From assembly GCA_017403345.1 (NCBI GenBank), contig JAFQOH010000074.1, positions 56,793-120,792 of the forward strand: a stretch of 64,000 nt of DNA. Direction: 5' to 3'. The notes under the pieces are model-generated. The model searched no databases. It saw nothing but the letters and a program-made list of their open reading frames with translations, and had not been told where the DNA came from. Source of the stretch: RGIG3701 sp017403345. Lineage in GTDB: Bacteria; Planctomycetota; Planctomycetia; Pirellulales; Thermoguttaceae. The first letter of the stretch is position 1. Each line of letters starts with the position of its first letter. Of the stretch, positions 8,642 through 16,761 are shown in pieces. The position numbers were made by a program, and so were the translations under genes.

Positions 8642-9256
8642 TCACCACGATGTATCTGACCCGCCATCGGTCCCGCCACTTCCAACCGCTCCAAGGACGG
8701 TTCCCCAGAATCCGAACTGTCCGATCTCGTTGCCTTCGTGTTCCATATACAGGACGCCGTTGTTCAGATAAAAACGGAAGTTCACGTAAGATGAATCGTA
8801 ATTCTCCGGCGAAATATAACCGCTGGCGGTCGGCATGATCTCCAGCGTCGTCATTCCGACATATCCCAGAGTCGGATTCAGAAACTGGATCATGATGTGC
8901 GCATACCCTCCGGCAGGCATTTCCAGAACTTTTGAATTGCTGTCGCGGCTGGTATAGTAACCGGGCATGGTCATGCTTTTGAAGAAGGAAAAACCTCCAG
9001 CTCCCAAATTCGTCCGATCCGAATTCGTCACGACGGCATCATTGATCACCGCGCTGGAATTGCATCCTCCTGCGAAGACGCAATTTTCGCCGGTGATCGA
9101 GTTTCCAGAACCGCCGATCTCGATCCCTGCGGAACTTCCCGTTCCGGTTTTGTGGACCATATCTGCCAACGTCTTAAAGTTGTCGATGATCATTGCCCCG
9201 CCGGTCCCGGTCGGCGAAACGGACGGGATCTCAACTGTATTTGCGTAAGTCGTCAT
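8642..9256 (-). CDS. Phage structural protein of unknown role (fibre/receptor-like position)
   Basis: This 204-residue protein starts at the ATG at 9256. The N-terminal third is Gly/Ser/Thr-rich with short strands (SVSPTGTGGAMIID, GIEIGGSGNSITGEN). The middle and end are aromatic-rich beta strands (YVNFRFYLNNGVLYMEHEG). It ends in a flexible GSGGTDGGSDTSW tail. No signal peptide, no membrane segment and no catalytic motif are visible. The overall look is that of a small beta-sandwich virion or tail-tip protein. No family is recognised. It overlaps the holin-like gene by 4 bases. Confidence 0.45.
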   Translation of the reverse strand: MTTYANTVEIPSVSPTGTGGAMIIDNFKTLADMVHKTGTGSSAGIEIGGSGNSITGENCVFAGGCNSSAVINDAVVTNSDRTNLGAGGFSFFKSMTMPGYYTSRDSNSKVLEMPAGGYAHIMIQFLNPTLGYVGMTTLEIMPTASGYISPENYDSSYVNFRFYLNNGVLYMEHEGNEIGQFGFWGTVLGAVGSGGTDGGSDTSW

Positions 9257-9561
9257 TCTGTTTCCTTTCTCTTCTTTTGGCTCCTGAGATTTTTGAGTCT
9301 TTCTTCCAGCTCTTCCGTTTCTCCAATGCCGTGCGCGATGGAGACGGTCAGGTACAATTCTTCCAGCTCCTTGACAGCATTCTGAGTCTCTTTGGTCAGG
9401 TCTTTCAGCGACTCGTTCATCTTCGTCATCATGAACCAGACGACGAAACCGACTATCGCCGTACTTCCGACTCCCTCAAGGATGGAAGGGACGCCGAGTT
9501 CTGCATTTCCGATGAGGAAAACAGCTCCGAGGGATACTCCCCAAATGCAGTTGTCGTACAT
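9253..9561 (-). CDS. Small two-helix membrane protein, holin-like
   Basis: The protein has about 102 residues from the ATG at 9561, chosen because a GGAGG lies 8 bases upstream. Two hydrophobic segments cover about residues 6-22 (IWGVSLGAVFLIG) and 33-47 (TAIVGFVVWFMMT). A long charged helix follows with ELEELYL and a KKRKETE end. Small size, two membrane helices and a charged C-terminal tail fit a phage holin. The neighbouring papain-like protease would be the matching lytic enzyme. No specific holin family motif is recognised, so the call is by topology and context. Confidence 0.5.
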   Translation of the reverse strand: MYDNCIWGVSLGAVFLIGNAELGVPSILEGVGSTAIVGFVVWFMMTKMNESLKDLTKETQNAVKELEELYLTVSIAHGIGETEELEERLKNLRSQKKRKETE

Positions 9562-9566
9562 ATTTG

Positions 9567-10505
9567 TCACCTCCACGGATTGAGGGTCTTTTCAGCAGTT
9601 TCACAGAAATTCGCCTCAGCGTAAACCACCGCGGCAAGGTCGAAAAACTGCCCCTGAACAAAGTTCAGAAGTGTCTGTTCCGGCATCCAGCCCCCGAAAG
9701 TAGGTGAACCGTCGGAAGCCGGGTAAATGTTGCCGTGGCTGTTCACCCAGAAAACGTAACGTTTGCCGCCAACTTCCTGATAACCTCCGAAACAGGTGGC
9801 ATGTGCCCATTCCTGCCGGGAAACATCAACGCATTCCACGCCGTTTGCGTCTTTTCGTCTTCCGTCTGCGGCTGCCGTGCAGTTACCGACGATGATGGAA
9901 AAGCCTTTACGACAAAGCGTCATGATGATTTCCGGAACATTTTCCCGCGGTCCGTCGTAAAGGGAGATCCCAATCTGGTGACGTGCCGCGTTTTCAAGAA
10001 CAGTCTCGTCAAGGCTTCGGAATGACTGGCTGTCGTCGTAGTTTCCAAGGTCGGATGCAAGACAGTTTCCAAGCCTGCGTCCCGCGTCGGCAATGGCAGA
10101 GATCGTCTGCCCGCCTCTGGTACTTCCGTTCTTGCTGCTCTGCCACGTTCCTTGAGGATTGAATCTGACAGGAACCTGCTCGCTGAATTCGTTTTTCTTC
10201 TGCAAAAGGATACGGATCAAACTCGCGTTCGCCATCGCGAAACCGGCGCAATTGGGGCGAGTCCCCTGACTCGGAGTGAACAGGGAGTCAACATTCACCC
10301 CTTCCCACCACCGCGTATTGCCTGCGTCAGGCAGTTTTTTAACGTATTCGTAAAACTCCGGCCACGAAGTCACCGGAGGCATTTTCCCCGCGTCATCAAA
10401 GCCCTTTGCCTCAGCAAGGAGCTTTTCCCGGTCGGAAGGAACGCCAAGTTTTCGGGCTTCCTTCATCTGAATTTCGTCGGGAATGTAACCGTCTGCAAAA
10501 ATCAT
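9567..10505 (-). CDS. Papain-like cysteine protease (C1 fold) in the phage
   Basis: This 312-residue protein shows the order of the papain catalytic triad. Cys86 lies in GTRPNCAGFAMANAS, His235 in EWAHATCFGGY, and Asn255 in YVFWVNSHGNIYP. The last resembles the NSWG motif of C1 proteases. A ~70-residue charged N-terminal part precedes the Cys domain, and no signal peptide is seen. Start and AGGAGG ribosome site are clear. It sits between a signal-peptide protein and a holin-like protein, in a GC-rich insert between portal and MuF genes. It may cleave a virion or host protein, or peptide cross-links of the cell wall during lysis. The substrate is not evident. Confidence 0.65.
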   Translation of the reverse strand: MIFADGYIPDEIQMKEARKLGVPSDREKLLAEAKGFDDAGKMPPVTSWPEFYEYVKKLPDAGNTRWWEGVNVDSLFTPSQGTRPNCAGFAMANASLIRILLQKKNEFSEQVPVRFNPQGTWQSSKNGSTRGGQTISAIADAGRRLGNCLASDLGNYDDSQSFRSLDETVLENAARHQIGISLYDGPRENVPEIIMTLCRKGFSIIVGNCTAAADGRRKDANGVECVDVSRQEWAHATCFGGYQEVGGKRYVFWVNSHGNIYPASDGSPTFGGWMPEQTLLNFVQGQFFDLAAVVYAEANFCETAEKTLNPWR

Positions 10506-10514
10506 GTTTCCTCC

Positions 10515-11270
10515 TTAGTAGTAATACCGAACGGGCGGGCAGGTCCCCGTCGGACAAGTCGTTTTCACTTTCGGAGCAGGAGACTCTGTTTCCAGCCCCA
10601 AACCATTCAGGTCTATAGACGCGAAAGTTTCGTCGGCTCCCTTCCACGGCCTCCCCATCTCGGCAAGGAACGTTGAAAAGCTCTTTTTGATGCTCTCCGC
10701 ATTCGTCCAGTCGGTCCTCTGTGTCCAGTCATCGAGCAGTCCGGAAACCGCTTTTGTTTCGGTCAAAATCTTCTGCGTAACTGCCGTTTTGAAGCTGGCC
10801 CGGATCCCGGAGGATGAGGAAAGATTCCCCTTCTCGATATGATAACAGACACTTTGAAGTGCCCAGATCAGCCCTTCCTTTTCCTGCTCCGTCAAGTCCA
10901 GATCCGGCCCGGGTTCCGGCTCAGGTGCCGGTGAGGGGGCGGGACTGGGTTCAGGGGATGGGGACGGAAGTGCTTTCACCTCGAAGACCTTCTGGCTCAA
11001 CGCTGGCTTTCCATCCTCCACCGCAAAGAAAATCAGCGTATACTTTCCGGGAACGTTCGTCGCCGTGTAGAAAGTCTTTTTGTCGGAGTCTTTCAGCAGG
11101 TCAACGTGTTCCGCCGGAAAGATCAGCGCGTCCCCCTCTGCATCCGCCGTGAAGACCGCGATCCTGCCCGCCGTGACCGTTTCAGGTCCAGTCAGGCTGG
11201 CACCGCAGGCAAGCGTACAGCATACGCCCCAAATCGTCCCGAAGACGGCAATTTTAAGTCTCATCTTCAT
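10515..11270 (-). CDS. Secreted or lipoprotein-like protein with Ig/PKD-like domain and Pro-rich linker
   Basis: The 251-residue protein starts at the ATG at 11270 (MKMRLKIAVFG). This gives a signal peptide with hydrophobic core ending CTLACGAS, where a lipobox-like TLAC is possible but weak. Residues about 30-95 read SLTGPETVTAGRIAVFTADAEG to GKYTLIFFAVEDGK, an Ig or PKD-like beta domain. A Pro-Ser/Pro-Glu linker (PSPEPSPAPSPAP type) follows, then a helical C-terminal domain. The end TCPTGTCPPVRYYY carries two cysteines. The phage encodes it beside a papain-like protease and a holin-like protein. An envelope role in lysis or exclusion is inference. Confidence 0.55.
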   Translation of the reverse strand: MKMRLKIAVFGTIWGVCCTLACGASLTGPETVTAGRIAVFTADAEGDALIFPAEHVDLLKDSDKKTFYTATNVPGKYTLIFFAVEDGKPALSQKVFEVKALPSPSPEPSPAPSPAPEPEPGPDLDLTEQEKEGLIWALQSVCYHIEKGNLSSSSGIRASFKTAVTQKILTETKAVSGLLDDWTQRTDWTNAESIKKSFSTFLAEMGRPWKGADETFASIDLNGLGLETESPAPKVKTTCPTGTCPPVRYYY

Positions 11271-11661
11271 CTTTACCGCCCCTTCTGTAATAGGCAACGA
11301 GAATCGGGAGTATAGTCCCGACAAAATATGCCGCGTTCTCGATGTACTCGGCTTTGCTTTCGCTCAAAATGGCGGATAGCTCTGCCTCCGCTTCACGCGC
11401 CTGCTCCTCGGACTGACAACGGTTTGGAATCAGCGCGTCCTGGATCCATTGCGCAATGGCCTCCGCCTTGTCATACGAAGCGGCGATTCCCTCGAAAAAC
11501 GACAGCAAAATGTCGTCGATCTGAGTGTCCGTTTCTTCCGCGATAGCCCGCGCCCGGCGAGCGACACACTTCATCAAATACTGGACATTCTCGGTCGTCG
11601 CGAGATTCTGCGCAAGTGCGCTCATGATCCCGCTGAGTGCGTTCTGAATTACTGTGTGCAT
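11254..11661 (-). CDS. Small helical protein with C-terminal membrane segment
   Basis: The 135-residue product uses the ATG at 11661 (MHTVIQNALSG), which has an AGGAG 5 bases upstream, rather than a start 10 codons earlier. It is mainly alpha-helical, with RRARAIAEETDTQIDDILLSFFEG in the middle. It ends with a hydrophobic helix AAYFVGTILPILVAYY followed by a charged RRGGKDEDET tail. The end overlaps the start of the signal-peptide gene by 17 bases. It might be a spanin-like or antiholin-like membrane protein, but no family is recognised. Confidence 0.5.
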   Translation of the reverse strand: MHTVIQNALSGIMSALAQNLATTENVQYLMKCVARRARAIAEETDTQIDDILLSFFEGIAASYDKAEAIAQWIQDALIPNRCQSEEQAREAEAELSAILSESKAEYIENAAYFVGTILPILVAYYRRGGKDEDET

Positions 11662-11687
11662 ATCATCTCCTTTGGATTGAATTTTGT

Positions 11688-13046
11688 TCATGATACATTT
11701 CCACCTGTTGCCATGACTTCCATTGCAGATGGTGGTTTACTGTTAATTAAATCATCTTCCGCAAATTGTTTTTCTCCAAAAGGATTGAGATTACTATTCG
11801 GTAATGTGGATTCCGGAACAAGTGGAAAACCTGCATCTCGTGCAATCTGATTCCAATCAAGTTTGTCTGCAAGAATGGATTGTCCATAATTGGTATTCAG
11901 CGTTGAAACAAACAGGGTTTTGAGATTGGCCAATGTTCTCTGGTTGATGTCTCCTGCCGCGATCCAAACGTCTCCAATATATTCTGGATAGTTCATTTCG
12001 AGCAGTTTATCAACCACATATCGATTCAACTGTTCGACCAGCGTGTTTACCAGATATTGGACACGCTGAACCGCAAACTCCTGACCGGTCACGGAATCCG
12101 CCCGACTCCCAAACTCACTCTCCATTATTGATCTCACTGGAAAACCAAAGGCCATCACAATAGCCTTCTCCCAATAGGAGAACTCATTCAAAAAATCAGT
12201 CAAGTATGGATTATCCGGAAGTGTAACCAACTCCCACGGATTCATGATTTGTCCTGCCGCTGATGGGGACGGTGTAACTCTTGGAATGAAAACGATATTG
12301 GTCGAATCAAGGTCGTCTTTCATTTTCTCTACAACTTTGTAATTTTCCATCAGTGTTCCGCGATAATAGGACTTTCCCTCCTGCGGGTAGTAACCGACCA
12401 TTTTGGGGCCCTTGCGCTTACTTGCATAGTTCATCATTGACTTGAGGGCATTCTCGAAGAAAAAAGCAGACTGTTCCGCATTTTCAAACAGAGAACGGCC
12501 TTTCATATTGTCTCCACGTTTGTCCAGAGTCAACACCAGCGAGCGTACGGGGGGAATAAGAACCTTCGGAGAATCGACCCAATTTTCAATTCCCAGAAAT
12601 TCATTTCCACGAAACAACGTATCAGAATACTCAGGCAACAGTTGTTTCAACTTGCGGATTCCCAGCTTCAATCCACCCATTGAATCACGGATCCCTGCAA
12701 ATATCTTTTCAAACGGTGCCCATCCGTATTTGATCCAGCCGTCAATGACAGCAGACCATACTTCCGTCTTGTTTGGCTCCATGAACATTTCAATCAGTTC
12801 AACAGCTTCGGGCGGTACTCCGTCTTTTGCCTGTACTGACCATTGGGCAGTTTCGCCGCTGATCAAAATCATTTGGCGCATCAACTCAATAACATGGATT
12901 TTACTCATCTCTTCAATTCGTTCTTTTGTCAGGTTGCTCGCAGAAACCGGACGCCATTCCGAATGTTTGGAAACCGAGATACATTGTGGAGAGGTCCTTT
13001 CCTCTTCAATGCGATCTCGTATATTGAGTGCAACTTCTTCTTTCAT
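11688..13046 (-). CDS. Phage portal protein, Mu gp29-like (DUF935 type)
   Basis: This 452-residue protein forms the ring at the head vertex through which DNA passes. The order fits portals of the Mu gp29/DUF935 type. An early helix region MSKIHVIELMRQMILISGETAQWSV is followed by WIKYGWAPFEKIF near residue 105. Long helices then carry LKSMMNYASKRKGPKMVGYY. The C-terminal crown helix has AVQRVQYLVNTLVEQLNRYVVDKLLEMNYP. The ATG overlaps the terminase stop as ATGA. Its lower GC content matches the terminase, and GC jumps just after its stop, at about 11690. Confidence 0.8.
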   Translation of the reverse strand: MKEEVALNIRDRIEEERTSPQCISVSKHSEWRPVSASNLTKERIEEMSKIHVIELMRQMILISGETAQWSVQAKDGVPPEAVELIEMFMEPNKTEVWSAVIDGWIKYGWAPFEKIFAGIRDSMGGLKLGIRKLKQLLPEYSDTLFRGNEFLGIENWVDSPKVLIPPVRSLVLTLDKRGDNMKGRSLFENAEQSAFFFENALKSMMNYASKRKGPKMVGYYPQEGKSYYRGTLMENYKVVEKMKDDLDSTNIVFIPRVTPSPSAAGQIMNPWELVTLPDNPYLTDFLNEFSYWEKAIVMAFGFPVRSIMESEFGSRADSVTGQEFAVQRVQYLVNTLVEQLNRYVVDKLLEMNYPEYIGDVWIAAGDINQRTLANLKTLFVSTLNTNYGQSILADKLDWNQIARDAGFPLVPESTLPNSNLNPFGEKQFAEDDLINSKPPSAMEVMATGGNVS

Positions 13047-14341
13047 GTGATAATTCTCGCTTCGTTTTCGATGTACTCAACTCCGACCGGAGCAATAATA
13101 TAAACCAAGTATCCAAGAGCATCTGACATATGAGTCAGTTCTTTGTTCGTTTTGTCCAAGTCTGAAGTTCCTTCTTTGAACGTCACGTACTGCATATCTT
13201 TAATCAGATATTTACAACGTTCATGAATCTTTATTCTGGATAAACCATGGACATTCCGAAGCATTGAATTGACTCGGACAACACGGTCCAGTACTGCCGG
13301 ATTGCTTTTGGGGTAGAAGACATTACTATCTCCAAATGGCGATTTGAATCGTGAGTCTGTAAAAATCAAATCGTAATCCGTTGTTGTAGTAACAGTATTG
13401 CCGTTTCGTCCTGCCGCGTCTCCATAGAACCGGAAACCTCCGATGTGATGATGATAACGCCGCCACAATTCATTCAATGCTTCCGGTGTATTGGAGTCAT
13501 AGAGGCGGATTTCATCAATCACTCTCAGCTCTCTTGCGTCTCCCTGGCATATCACCCATGACATTGGTGAACGGTTAAAGTCGCTCCCGATAAGAAGGGG
13601 AGCAAGCGGGTCATACATATCCTCGGAAACAATGTGAGTATTCCGGTCAAAGGAATAATAAACCACACCAATGGTATTTTCCCAGCTGGCAAGATACTGC
13701 TCCCGAAACGTGACTTCATCCGTTGTTGCCTGCGCTTCTTCCAGTGCTTTTTCGGAAAGGATTCCTTCACTGGTCCATGAGAATCGTTGAAAGTTTGGAG
13801 AGGCCACTCCTTCCCACCTTTTACAAAGTTCGTGAAAGTAGGATGCCCCCGGTCCTCGCCGTTTGGGAACTCCCATACAATAGCAAAATCCTCTCAAATC
13901 AGAGATTGCCGGAAGGATGGATTCCTCAAAGGTTTGAGGCAAAATATCACACATCTCGTCCAGAATCGCTCCTGCATATCCGGAGCCTTCTGTAAACTGT
14001 GGACTGCACATTGCCGTTAGGTAAATCCTTGCTCCTGTCACCAGTTGAATACAATGCTCTCCTTTCAGTTTCCATTCAACCAAAGGTCCAAACATACGGA
14101 GTAGTTCTCCCCATACCTTGTTTGCCTGAGGCCACGACGGAAGCCCATAAATGTACCAGGGGTTTGGTGTTTGAGGGTGTTTGCACAGGCAAGCTCGTGC
14201 CAACTTTCGCATTGCGATCGTTGTTTTCCCTGCCCGACGTCCGCTGTCAACCGCAATGAAGCGGGCATTCGAGAGATAAAAATCCCGTTGAGCCTGCGTC
14301 AAAACCAACGGTTTTATTTGCAAGAAACGGGATTCATTCAT
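13043..14341 (-). CDS. terL: Terminase large subunit (packaging ATPase/nuclease)
   Basis: This 432-residue protein has the two catalytic parts of a large terminase. The ATPase has Walker A GRRAGKT (residues 34-40) and Walker B AILDE (about 125-129). The RNase-H-like nuclease has acidic centres at Asp254 in IGSDFNRSP and Asp308 in FRFYGDAAGRN. It cuts concatemeric DNA and pumps it into the prohead through the portal. It overlaps the small subunit gene by 8 bases and the portal gene by 4. The length is typical. Confidence 0.9.
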   Translation of the reverse strand: MNESRFLQIKPLVLTQAQRDFYLSNARFIAVDSGRRAGKTTIAMRKLARACLCKHPQTPNPWYIYGLPSWPQANKVWGELLRMFGPLVEWKLKGEHCIQLVTGARIYLTAMCSPQFTEGSGYAGAILDEMCDILPQTFEESILPAISDLRGFCYCMGVPKRRGPGASYFHELCKRWEGVASPNFQRFSWTSEGILSEKALEEAQATTDEVTFREQYLASWENTIGVVYYSFDRNTHIVSEDMYDPLAPLLIGSDFNRSPMSWVICQGDARELRVIDEIRLYDSNTPEALNELWRRYHHHIGGFRFYGDAAGRNGNTVTTTTDYDLIFTDSRFKSPFGDSNVFYPKSNPAVLDRVVRVNSMLRNVHGLSRIKIHERCKYLIKDMQYVTFKEGTSDLDKTNKELTHMSDALGYLVYIIAPVGVEYIENEARIIT

Positions 14342-14753
14342 TGCCTAAAGTCCTCTTGTCCAATTCTTCGATTGCGTCCATCATATTCCATTCCGCCAGA
14401 ATGATTCTCGGCTTGTCATTCTGGTCTGAGGCATTATAGCCAAGACACCGTCCTTGATGATTCAGATAGTACAGAAGGCACGTTGTATCTCCTGCTGAAA
14501 TCTTCTTGAACAGCATACTTTCAAAAACGGAAGCGGAAGCCTTACGAACTTCGTCAACAGCCATCGCAAAGTCTTCATCTTCCCGCATCCACCGAAAAAC
14601 GGAAACGCGACAGACGTTTGCTTTTTCAGCGGCTGCCGCGATATTTCCAAGTGTTTCTCTCAAGGCTTGAATTACTCGTTCCTTTTTTTTAATGGTAGCG
14701 ATTTCGCGATTGCTGAAATACTTTCCATACCTTGTATCTTTTTTCTTTCGCAT
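14334..14753 (-). CDS. terS: Terminase small subunit-like HTH protein
   Basis: The ATG at 14753 gives 139 residues; an in-frame GTG at 14801 would add 16 basic residues. A helix-turn-helix appears in GNIAAAAEKANVCRVSVFRWMRED (about residues 33-56), as in phage small terminase subunits that recognise the packaging site. The gene starts 15 bases after the ParB-like gene stop and runs into the large subunit gene. No strong ribosome site precedes 14753, so coupling to the upstream gene is likely. Confidence 0.7.
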   Translation of the reverse strand: MRKKKDTRYGKYFSNREIATIKKKERVIQALRETLGNIAAAAEKANVCRVSVFRWMREDEDFAMAVDEVRKASASVFESMLFKKISAGDTTCLLYYLNHQGRCLGYNASDQNDKPRIILAEWNMMDAIEELDKRTLGNE

Positions 14754-14767
14754 TTTATTCACGCTGG

Positions 14768-15457
14768 TTATCTTGCGCCAATAAGCAGCTTTTTTCCGCA
14801 CTTGGGACAGATAATTTCCCGATATTGGCGATTCTTTATCATCTTTTCATGTTCAATGTTTGCCATCATTTGGCGATATACTTCGTTTTGTTTTTGGATA
14901 CGCTGTTCTTCTTTTGTAGAAACTGTATTGCTTTCTTTTAACACTTCAGAATTATTTTCATAAATTGGAGTGTCGCTTCCTTTTTCAGGAACACTTTCCT
15001 TCTGATTTTTTTCCGGAAGTACTTCTGCTTTGGGAAGTGATGAAAGGGACGAATCTGTGGCATAATCACCGAGCAAACGCTCGACACCGTTGGCAAAAAA
15101 ATCGTTCATTTCAAATGGATTTTCCATTACCTGTAATTCCCTCATGAGTTTTGCTTCATCCCACGAGGAAAAGTCACTTGTCGTGTTGTCACCAATACGA
15201 TACTGTTTCGCCTGATCCTCCGTCAATTCGACAACCACACAGGAGATTGTATCAGCTCCCATTTTCTTTAAGGTCTTGAACCTTGCGTCTCCAACGACAA
15301 TTTCATATTTGCCATCATCAATTTCCCGAACAACGAGAGGTTGATTGAAACCAAATCCGGAAATTGATTTCTCCAATGCTATCTGTGTTTTGTCATTGCG
15401 TCTTGCATTGTTATGGTATGGAACGATATTTTGAATTGCAATGTTTTGGATATTCAT
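14768..15457 (-). CDS. ParB/Srx-domain protein with C-terminal zinc knuckle (copy 3 of 3)
   Basis: The product has 229 residues from the ATG at 15457 (MNIQNIAIQN). Its N-terminal ~95 residues are a ParB/sulfiredoxin-type domain: VPYHNNARRNDK, then FGFNQPLVVREI, then YEIVVGDARFKTLKKMG. GDARF stands where ParB proteins carry GERR or GHTR, the CTP/phosphate-binding motif. A helical middle follows with YRIGDNTTSDFSSWDEAKLM. The extreme C-terminus has one Cys pair, CPKCGKKLL. It is clearly a paralogue of the next gene upstream. Three such genes in a row lead directly into the terminase genes. Confidence 0.75.
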   Translation of the reverse strand: MNIQNIAIQNIVPYHNNARRNDKTQIALEKSISGFGFNQPLVVREIDDGKYEIVVGDARFKTLKKMGADTISCVVVELTEDQAKQYRIGDNTTSDFSSWDEAKLMRELQVMENPFEMNDFFANGVERLLGDYATDSSLSSLPKAEVLPEKNQKESVPEKGSDTPIYENNSEVLKESNTVSTKEEQRIQKQNEVYRQMMANIEHEKMIKNRQYREIICPKCGKKLLIGAR

Positions 15458-15461
15458 ATTC

Positions 15462-16085
15462 TTAAATTCCTTCAATCAAACAACCACAATCAGGACAACG
15501 AAAACCTTTTGCTTGTGGGACCTGCGTTTCTTCCGATCGAATGGTAGATAACGCATCTGTCCGTGGTTTGGGAAGCATGGAATCTGAATATTGATCTTCA
15601 GATTCCATGCTCTCCATAAAATCGACCCCCATATCATCAAAGGAGCCTCTCTCTTCCTGTATGGAATCATATTGCAGCATGCTTTCAATATCATCAAGCA
15701 GGAAATTTTGCAAAACATCTTTTCCTATAATTGAACGAATCTCTTCAAGGAGTTTTGCTTCGTCCCATTGGGTATTTTCCTTGATCGCATTGTCGGCAAG
15801 CCTATATTTATGGGCTTCCTCTGCAGTCAGATGAATAATTCTACACGGAATACTCTCATTGTATCCAAGATTCTTCATTGCGAAAAATCGAGTATGCCCA
15901 ACCACAATTTCATACTGTTCATCTTCGATTTCAATGACAACCAATGGCTGATTAAACCCAAACTCCTGAATTGATTTTTCTACAACTTTGATCGTTCTGT
16001 GATTCTTACGCGGATTATTCCAAAAAGGAATAATTTTCGCAATCGGAATATCGACAATTTCCAACAACCCAAGTTTTTTACTCAT
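15462..16085 (-). CDS. ParB/Srx-domain protein with C-terminal zinc knuckle (copy 2 of 3)
   Basis: It starts at the ATG at 16085 or 16091; GAAGGAG is better spaced from 16085. The ~207 residues repeat the layout of its downstream paralogue. The ParB domain has FWNNPRKNHRT, FGFNQPLVVIEI and YEIVVGHTRFFAMKNLGY. A shared YRLADNAIKENTQWDEAKLL motif follows, and a C-terminal Cys pair in FRCPDCGCLIEG. GHTRF is the canonical ParB-like box. It overlaps the IbrB-like gene by 8 bases. It may bind DNA, act on nucleotides or modify a partner; family membership alone does not decide. Confidence 0.75.
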   Translation of the reverse strand: MSKKLGLLEIVDIPIAKIIPFWNNPRKNHRTIKVVEKSIQEFGFNQPLVVIEIEDEQYEIVVGHTRFFAMKNLGYNESIPCRIIHLTAEEAHKYRLADNAIKENTQWDEAKLLEEIRSIIGKDVLQNFLLDDIESMLQYDSIQEERGSFDDMGVDFMESMESEDQYSDSMLPKPRTDALSTIRSEETQVPQAKGFRCPDCGCLIEGI

Positions 16086-16749
16086 TGACATTCTCTCCTT
16101 CTTCTGAATTATCTCCAGTTTCCACATTCTCAAGTTTCACAGTTCGCTCGATTGCTTTCTCATATTCATATCCCTTGAATATTTTTGCGAAGCCTGTAAT
16201 ATATTTCAATTTCACAAACTCACGCGGTTCAATTCCAAGTTTACTGCAAATTTCATATTCCGATTTTCCGTCTTTCATCATTTGGTAAATGATATTAGTC
16301 ATACCATTGAGAGAGTGTGCCCCTCTCGCTCTGTTATGCCGAACGGTGGAAGCCATGCGGTCACTGATTGCTTTATCAATGACGACGATAGGAAGCAGAC
16401 CATGATTTCTTTCGTAGATGTCTCGATACTTTCGGACGATCAGATTGCGGTGAAATCCATCCACAATAATGAACTTATCTTCCTTGGCATCGTGATAAAC
16501 GACGACAGGCTGGGTATATCCATCTTCCCGAATCGACGTGTACAGCAAGTGCATTTCATGCGGTGCGACCGTATTCGGGTTGTAATTGTTAGCTCTCACC
16601 TTTTCAATAGGTACCCAAAGGACCCGGTCTACCGGATTTTCTTTTTCAGGGGACAACTGGAAAAGAATCTCCTTGATCTCATTGATGGTTTGAATTGGAT
16701 TTTCCGAATTGGAAATAATATCTTCCAGTACCTCTTTGACTTTCTCCAT
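16078..16749 (-). CDS. IbrB-like ParB-domain protein (copy 1 of 3)
   Basis: This 223-residue ParB-type protein differs from the two downstream paralogues and resembles IbrB. It has WVPIEKVRANNYNPNTVAP, then IREDGYTQPVVVYHD, then KFIIVDGFHRNLIVRKY, so the box is DGFHR. A conserved TVRHNRARGAHSLNGM follows, then an HTH-like segment GKSEYEICSKLGIEPREFVKLK. IbrB-type proteins are known to pair with IbrA-type PAPS-reductase-family proteins. Here the IbrA-like gene is one gene away, with a methyltransferase between them. There is no zinc knuckle in this copy. Confidence 0.75.
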   Translation of the reverse strand: MEKVKEVLEDIISNSENPIQTINEIKEILFQLSPEKENPVDRVLWVPIEKVRANNYNPNTVAPHEMHLLYTSIREDGYTQPVVVYHDAKEDKFIIVDGFHRNLIVRKYRDIYERNHGLLPIVVIDKAISDRMASTVRHNRARGAHSLNGMTNIIYQMMKDGKSEYEICSKLGIEPREFVKLKYITGFAKIFKGYEYEKAIERTVKLENVETGDNSEEGENVNE

Positions 16750-16761
16750 TGTTTTTTCTCC

